A stretch of DNA of 64,000 nt. Source: Schaalia sp. HMT-172 (GTDB taxonomy: Bacteria; Actinomycetota; Actinomycetes; Actinomycetales; Actinomycetaceae). Position numbers and translations under genes: made by a program. A model generated the notes under the pieces. The model saw only the letters and a list, made by a program, of their open reading frames with translations, searched no databases and was not told where the DNA came from. Shown piece by piece: positions 60,146-64,000 of this stretch; positions within the stretch are counted from its first letter, which is position 1, and each line of letters starts with the position of its first letter. The stretch lies in assembly GCF_030644365.1 (NCBI RefSeq), contig NZ_CP130058.1, positions 2,418,001 to 2,482,000 on the forward strand. The letters are read 5' to 3'.

Positions 60146-61896
60146 GTAACCTTGGACCCTTCATTTGGGGCATCGCCGACCAGCTCCGAGGCGATTACAA
60201 GCCGCACGAGTACGGTGATGTCATCCTGCCGATGACCATTTTGCGCAGGCTCGACTGTGTACTCGAAGACCATCGGGAGGACCTGGCTGGGCTAGTCCGA
60301 GCCTTTGCTGACAAACCTGAACTACTCAGCGCCCAGGTCAAGCGCAAGACCGGCTTGTCTTTCTACAACACGACACCGTGGACGCTGCAGACGCTACTCG
60401 GCGACCCCGCAGGGCTCGAGGCCAACTTCAAGCAGTACGTCGATGGATTCTCGGACAACCTCGACGTCTTCGAGCGGTTCAAGTTCGGCGACCAGATTGC
60501 CAGGATGGCGGAGAAGGATCTGCTCTTCATCATCATCGAGAAGTTCGCGCGCGTAGACCTGCACCCGAACAAGGTCCCCAACGCAGAGATGGGCGACCTC
60601 TACGAGTATCTGATTCGCACGTTCAACGAGTCCACCAATGAGTCGCCCGGTGAGTACTTCACACCCCGCGACGCAATCCGGCTCATGGTTGACCTTGTCT
60701 TTGCCGGGGACGACGACGCGCTCTCGGTTCCAGGTACGGTCCGATCGATTTACGATCCCACCGCGGGAACAGGTGGGATGCTCTCGATCGCAGAAGAACA
60801 CCTCATCGGCACCCCGGAACACCCTGGCCTCAACCCCGACGCTCAGCTACGCATGTATGGGCAGGAGCGAAACGACCAGTCCTACGCCGTCTGCAAGTCC
60901 GATCTGCTGATCAAGGGGCACGATCCCTCCAACATTCAGCTCGGAGATACGCTCGCAGATGACAGGTTCCCCGCCCAAACTTTTGACTATTGCCTTTCCA
61001 ACCCTCCTTATGGCGACGATTGGAAGAAGAGCCAGTCGGCAGTAACTGCCGAGATCAAAGCGCTAGGCGCCGCAGCTCGATTCATTGAAGCCACACCGCC
61101 GATTAGTGACGGCCAGCTTCTGTTCCTCCAGCACCTGATTCATAAGCTTCGCCCGAAAAAATACGGGGGAGGTCGAGGGGCAATCGTGCTTAATGCGGCG
61201 TCGACATATGGCGGTAATGCGGGAGCCGGACCAAGCGAAATCCGGAGGCACTTGATTTCACTTGGAATCGTGGATTCCATCATCGCTTTACCCACCAATA
61301 TGTTCTACAACACTGAGCTTGCCACATACATTTGGATTGTCGATACAAATCGACCGAAAGATCGGGAGTACACCATCCTCTTGATTGACGCACGGAACCT
61401 ATTTACTCGAATGCGTAAGAAGCTTGGAGATAAGGTACATCTGATTGATGAGGAGAATAGGAGTCGAATCGTCAAGGCCTATGTAGATTATGAGTCGAGC
61501 AACATTTCGCGCATTGTCCCCACCTCAGCGTTCCACTATGTATCAGCCAAGCTGAAATTCCCTGAAGTTGGCGACGACGGCGAGATTAAGCGAAGAGGAA
61601 CAGGCAAGGTAGTCGAAGATAAGGGACGTGCGATCGACCTGAAACTGCCCATTCATGGCGACATTAGCGACATGGAGATTGCGATTCATCGGACCGTCGA
61701 TGACTTCATGGAGAATGAGGTTGACCCACGCTTCGACGGCTGTTGGATCGACGCAACTCAAGCAAAGGTTGGTTGCGAAATCGCATTCGAACAATTCTTT
61801 TTTCAGCCGGAATCATATCGAGAAGAAGCTGAAATCATGGAGGATCTCAAGATTGCGCAAACCGAGTTGATCGACCTTATTGAAAGGATGTCATAG
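60142..61896 (+). CDS. hsdM: Type I R-M system DNA adenine methylase subunit
   Basis: 584 residues. An N-terminal helical bundle (LGPFIWGIADQLRGDYKPHEYGDVILPMTILRRLDCVL) precedes SAM motif I at 205-213 (DPTAGTGGM) and catalytic motif IV NPPYG at 287. ESPGEYFTPRDAIRLMVDLVF is the family's bridging block. It methylates adenine in the target set by HsdS. It overlaps the regulator by four bases and HsdS by one. Length and motifs are normal. Confidence 0.94.
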   Translation: MSNLGPFIWGIADQLRGDYKPHEYGDVILPMTILRRLDCVLEDHREDLAGLVRAFADKPELLSAQVKRKTGLSFYNTTPWTLQTLLGDPAGLEANFKQYVDGFSDNLDVFERFKFGDQIARMAEKDLLFIIIEKFARVDLHPNKVPNAEMGDLYEYLIRTFNESTNESPGEYFTPRDAIRLMVDLVFAGDDDALSVPGTVRSIYDPTAGTGGMLSIAEEHLIGTPEHPGLNPDAQLRMYGQERNDQSYAVCKSDLLIKGHDPSNIQLGDTLADDRFPAQTFDYCLSNPPYGDDWKKSQSAVTAEIKALGAAARFIEATPPISDGQLLFLQHLIHKLRPKKYGGGRGAIVLNAASTYGGNAGAGPSEIRRHLISLGIVDSIIALPTNMFYNTELATYIWIVDTNRPKDREYTILLIDARNLFTRMRKKLGDKVHLIDEENRSRIVKAYVDYESSNISRIVPTSAFHYVSAKLKFPEVGDDGEIKRRGTGKVVEDKGRAIDLKLPIHGDISDMEIAIHRTVDDFMENEVDPRFDGCWIDATQAKVGCEIAFEQFFFQPESYREEAEIMEDLKIAQTELIDLIERMS

Positions 61897-62567
61897 TGGT
61901 GGTCAATAGGCTCGAACATCTTCCTGAAGGAATCCGCAACTTCTTCTTGACGACCATCATTCAACATGGGTCGGTCCCGCTGTTTACCGTTCTAAAGAAG
62001 ACGAAGAGAACCAATGCGGGAATGCAGGAGAACAATCTCCTCTCCTTGAGTTACGGCCAGATTATTCGCAAGGACATTCATACCGACACCGGATTACTTC
62101 CGGCATCCTTCGAAACCTATCAGATCGTCGAAGCTGAGCAGATTATATTCAGGTTTACCGATCTTCAGAATGACAGGCGGAGTCTTCGTTCGGCGTTATG
62201 TACGGAACGTGGAATTATTACCAGCGCCTATCTGGCGACCGAAGTGATCTCGAATGAATTCTTGCCTCAATATCTGAATTATCTTTTCAGAGCGTATGAT
62301 CTCTCGAAGATATTTTACGGTATGGGAGGAGGCGTTAGGCAATCTCTATCATTTGCCGACATTGCACGTTTGCCGATTCCTATGGTTCCGCTTGACACGC
62401 AGATGCAGATAGTTTCGGAACTCGATAGCCGACTTGAAATCGTCTCGAAACTATCCCCTGCATCTAAAGGCGCTGGTTCCAGTTCGTCGGCAATCGAAAG
62501 GTTCGTAGCTATCGTAAACGAGGGACGTGACGCGCATATCGTTCGGACCGTTTTGGGAGGTCGATGA
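61896..62567 (+). CDS. hsdS: Half-length type I specificity subunit
   Basis: 223 residues, GTG start overlapping the hsdM stop (TAGTG). It has one target-recognition domain (VPLFTVLKKTKRTNAGMQENNLLSLSYGQIIRKDI...VVEAEQIIFRFTDLQNDRRS) and one conserved helical spacer (LPIPMVPLDTQMQIVSELDSRLEIVSKL), where usual HsdS proteins have two of each in about 400 residues. Such half-subunits can dimerise and recognise a symmetric split target. AT content is higher than that of hsdM and hsdR. Confidence 0.85.
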   Translation: MVVNRLEHLPEGIRNFFLTTIIQHGSVPLFTVLKKTKRTNAGMQENNLLSLSYGQIIRKDIHTDTGLLPASFETYQIVEAEQIIFRFTDLQNDRRSLRSALCTERGIITSAYLATEVISNEFLPQYLNYLFRAYDLSKIFYGMGGGVRQSLSFADIARLPIPMVPLDTQMQIVSELDSRLEIVSKLSPASKGAGSSSSAIERFVAIVNEGRDAHIVRTVLGGR

Positions 62568-62570
62568 GTC

Positions 62571-64000
62571 ATGGCAACGCAGCATGAGAAGGCTTTCGAG
62601 GAGGAGATCTGCGACTACCTGGCCGCTCACGGCTGGGTTTATCAGCGCCACTACCGTGGCTACGATCAAAGCCTGGCTTTGGTGCCTGAGGACGTCTTTG
62701 CTTGGCTGCGATGCACACAGCCGGAGCAGTTGGACAAGGTCATCAAGCCGTCGATGTCTGCCGCTGAGCAGGAGCGCGCCAAGCAAGGCATTCTCGACCG
62801 ACTTGCGAAGGAGCTCGATCAGCCTCTGGAGCATGGCGGTGGAATCTTGGCGGTGCTTCGGGGCGGATTCAAACGCACCCCGGCCAAGTTCGCCATGTGC
62901 GCGTTCAAACCTGCAACTTCGCTGAATCCCACCGCGCAGGAGCACTACGAGGCCAACATTCTGCGGGTGATGCGCCAAGTCCACCACTCGGCCAAGCATC
63001 CCAATGACTCGATTGACCTGGTCTTCTTCGTCAATGGCATCCCCGTGGCAACTACCGAACTGAAGACTGACAACACCCAGTCAATCGATGACGCGGTTCA
63101 TCAGTACAAGCACGATCGCAAGCCGCAAGGCGAGCCGCTTCTGAAGTGGGGATCACGTTGTCTGGTCCATTTCGCTGTATCCACGGACGAGATCCGTATG
63201 ACGACACGACTTTCGGGGACTGACACAGTGTTCCTGCCGTTCAACCTTGGTAATGACGGCGGTGCTGGCAACCCGGTCAATCCTGATGGTGCGGCGACCT
63301 CATACCTTTGGGAGCGTGTGCTCCAACGTGACAACTGGCTGCAGATCATTGAGCGCTTCATCAACGCTCAAACGTCGGAGAAAATCGACCCGGTGACCGG
63401 GGAGCACAAGAAGTCGACCCAGATCATCTTCCCACGATTCCACCAGTGGGAGGCAGTCACCGAACTTCTGTCGGCCACCAGAGCCGAGGGGCCAGGGCAC
63501 CGCTACCTCATCCAGCACTCGGCAGGATCAGGGAAGACCAACTCCATTGCCTGGCTGGCTCATGGGTTGGCCAACCTCCACGACTACACCAATACCAAGA
63601 TCTTCGACTCGGTCATCGTGGTCACCGACCGGACAGTCCTCGATGACCAGTTGCAGAAGGCTATCAAGGCGATCGAAGGCACCCGCGGGACGGTCGGAAC
63701 GATCAACGCCGATGAGGTGCGCAAAGCAGCAGAAACCTCCAAGTCGGCTCTCCTCGCCAAGGAACTGACTAGCGGCAAGCTGATCATCATCGTCACGTTG
63801 CAGACGTTCCCCTTCGTTCTCGAGGCGATCTCTGAGCAGGGTGGAATGGCAGACAAGAACTTCGCTGTCATCGCGGACGAAGCCCACTCGTCTCAGACTG
63901 GAACAAGTGCGCAAAAGCTGCGCCAGGTCCTCTCGCAGGCAGAGGTTGAGGCAATCGGCGAGGGTGCAGAGCTGTCCGTTGAGGACGTGCTGGCTGCGGA
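62571..64000 (+). CDS. hsdR: Type I R-M restriction subunit, cut by window
   Basis: The first 476 codons are visible; GGGAGG lies ten bases before the ATG. The nuclease site is Asp149, Glu163 and Lys165 (DLVFFVNGIPVATTELKT). The motor begins with Walker A at 316-323 (HSAGSGKT), VIVVTDRTVLDDQL, and the DEAH box ADEAHSSQTG near 440. It cleaves unmodified DNA after ATP-driven translocation, with HsdM and HsdS. The remaining helicase and C-terminal parts lie beyond 64000. Confidence 0.94.
   Translation, partial: MATQHEKAFEEEICDYLAAHGWVYQRHYRGYDQSLALVPEDVFAWLRCTQPEQLDKVIKPSMSAAEQERAKQGILDRLAKELDQPLEHGGGILAVLRGGFKRTPAKFAMCAFKPATSLNPTAQEHYEANILRVMRQVHHSAKHPNDSIDLVFFVNGIPVATTELKTDNTQSIDDAVHQYKHDRKPQGEPLLKWGSRCLVHFAVSTDEIRMTTRLSGTDTVFLPFNLGNDGGAGNPVNPDGAATSYLWERVLQRDNWLQIIERFINAQTSEKIDPVTGEHKKSTQIIFPRFHQWEAVTELLSATRAEGPGHRYLIQHSAGSGKTNSIAWLAHGLANLHDYTNTKIFDSVIVVTDRTVLDDQLQKAIKAIEGTRGTVGTINADEVRKAAETSKSALLAKELTSGKLIIIVTLQTFPFVLEAISEQGGMADKNFAVIADEAHSSQTGTSAQKLRQVLSQAEVEAIGEGAELSVEDVLAA

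Noticed and set aside
1-64000. tRNA, rRNA or tmRNA genes
   Set aside because: I looked through intergenic stretches for tRNA-like cloverleaf signatures and rRNA segments and saw none; a dedicated scan would be needed to exclude a tRNA.

Overview
The window is high-GC DNA that most resembles an oral or mucosal actinobacterium of the Actinomyces/Schaalia type. This is an inference from the GC bias, the secreted subtilases with choline/glucan-binding-type wall repeats, the T7SS-type effectors and the IS families. Roughly, 1-43.8 kb is host chromosome with two short secretion-effector cassettes. 43.8-51.1 kb is a patch of IS elements, gene debris and prophage remnants. 51.3-56.7 kb is a sugar ABC operon. 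57-64 kb is an IS-damaged defence-type island ending in a type I restriction-modification (R-M) system cut by the window edge.

Region by region. 1-12.4 kb holds three tandem paralogous S8 proteases (the first cut by the window edge) and a choline-binding-type surface protein, all on the minus strand and three of them followed by similar GC-rich terminator hairpins. 13-14.8 kb holds a membrane alpha/beta hydrolase. 14.9-18.8 kb is a T7SS-type toxin cassette: membrane-anchored secreted protein, YbaB-like protein, EspC-like partner, GH-E nuclease toxin, and ankyrin-like and DUF2185-like immunity candidates. 18.8-23.5 kb holds a methyltransferase, a cardiolipin synthase, a small P-loop kinase and a divergent BglII-like restriction enzyme/MT-A70 methylase pair with two AGATCT sites between them. 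23.5-28.3 kb holds a one-chain ECF transporter (ATPase-ATPase-EcfT) with a YkoE S component under a TPP riboswitch, and an amino-acid permease. 28.5-31.9 kb holds DUF2218, SRPBCC, DUF2249 and RidA proteins. 32.0-35.2 kb is a second T7SS-like cassette: small helical partner, calpain-like cysteine protease and three tandem lipoproteins. An IS3 element follows, then a polyphosphate-polymerase (VTC)/DUF4956/Cthe_2159-type operon, a sugar MFS transporter and an NmrA-like reductase.

43.9-47.4 kb contains a membrane-protein gene split by an IS256-family element (8-bp target duplication), itself split by an IS3-family element (3-bp duplication); both genes can be rejoined in frame on paper. 47.6-49.3 kb is a prophage remnant (decayed metK plus P27-type terminase small subunit). 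49.4-50.9 kb holds a membrane gene whose 3' end runs into an ISL3 fragment, which is fused to a duplicated gene tail.

Two dispersed signals stand out. (1) A 14-mer, GACGAGGCCGKGGC, occurs 18 times exactly by my reading, on both strands and in several reading frames, with three inverted pairs (two not fully exact) forming hairpins. It is missing from the T7SS cassettes, the IS block and the 57-64 kb island, much like a DNA-uptake or other genome-marking word. (2) Six copies of a 102-104-nt element have terminal inverted repeats that covary (CATGC/GCATG versus CACGT/ACGTG) and a conserved internal AATTCCAACG; nearly all lie beyond gene 3' ends. Both were found by eye and need genome-wide counting.
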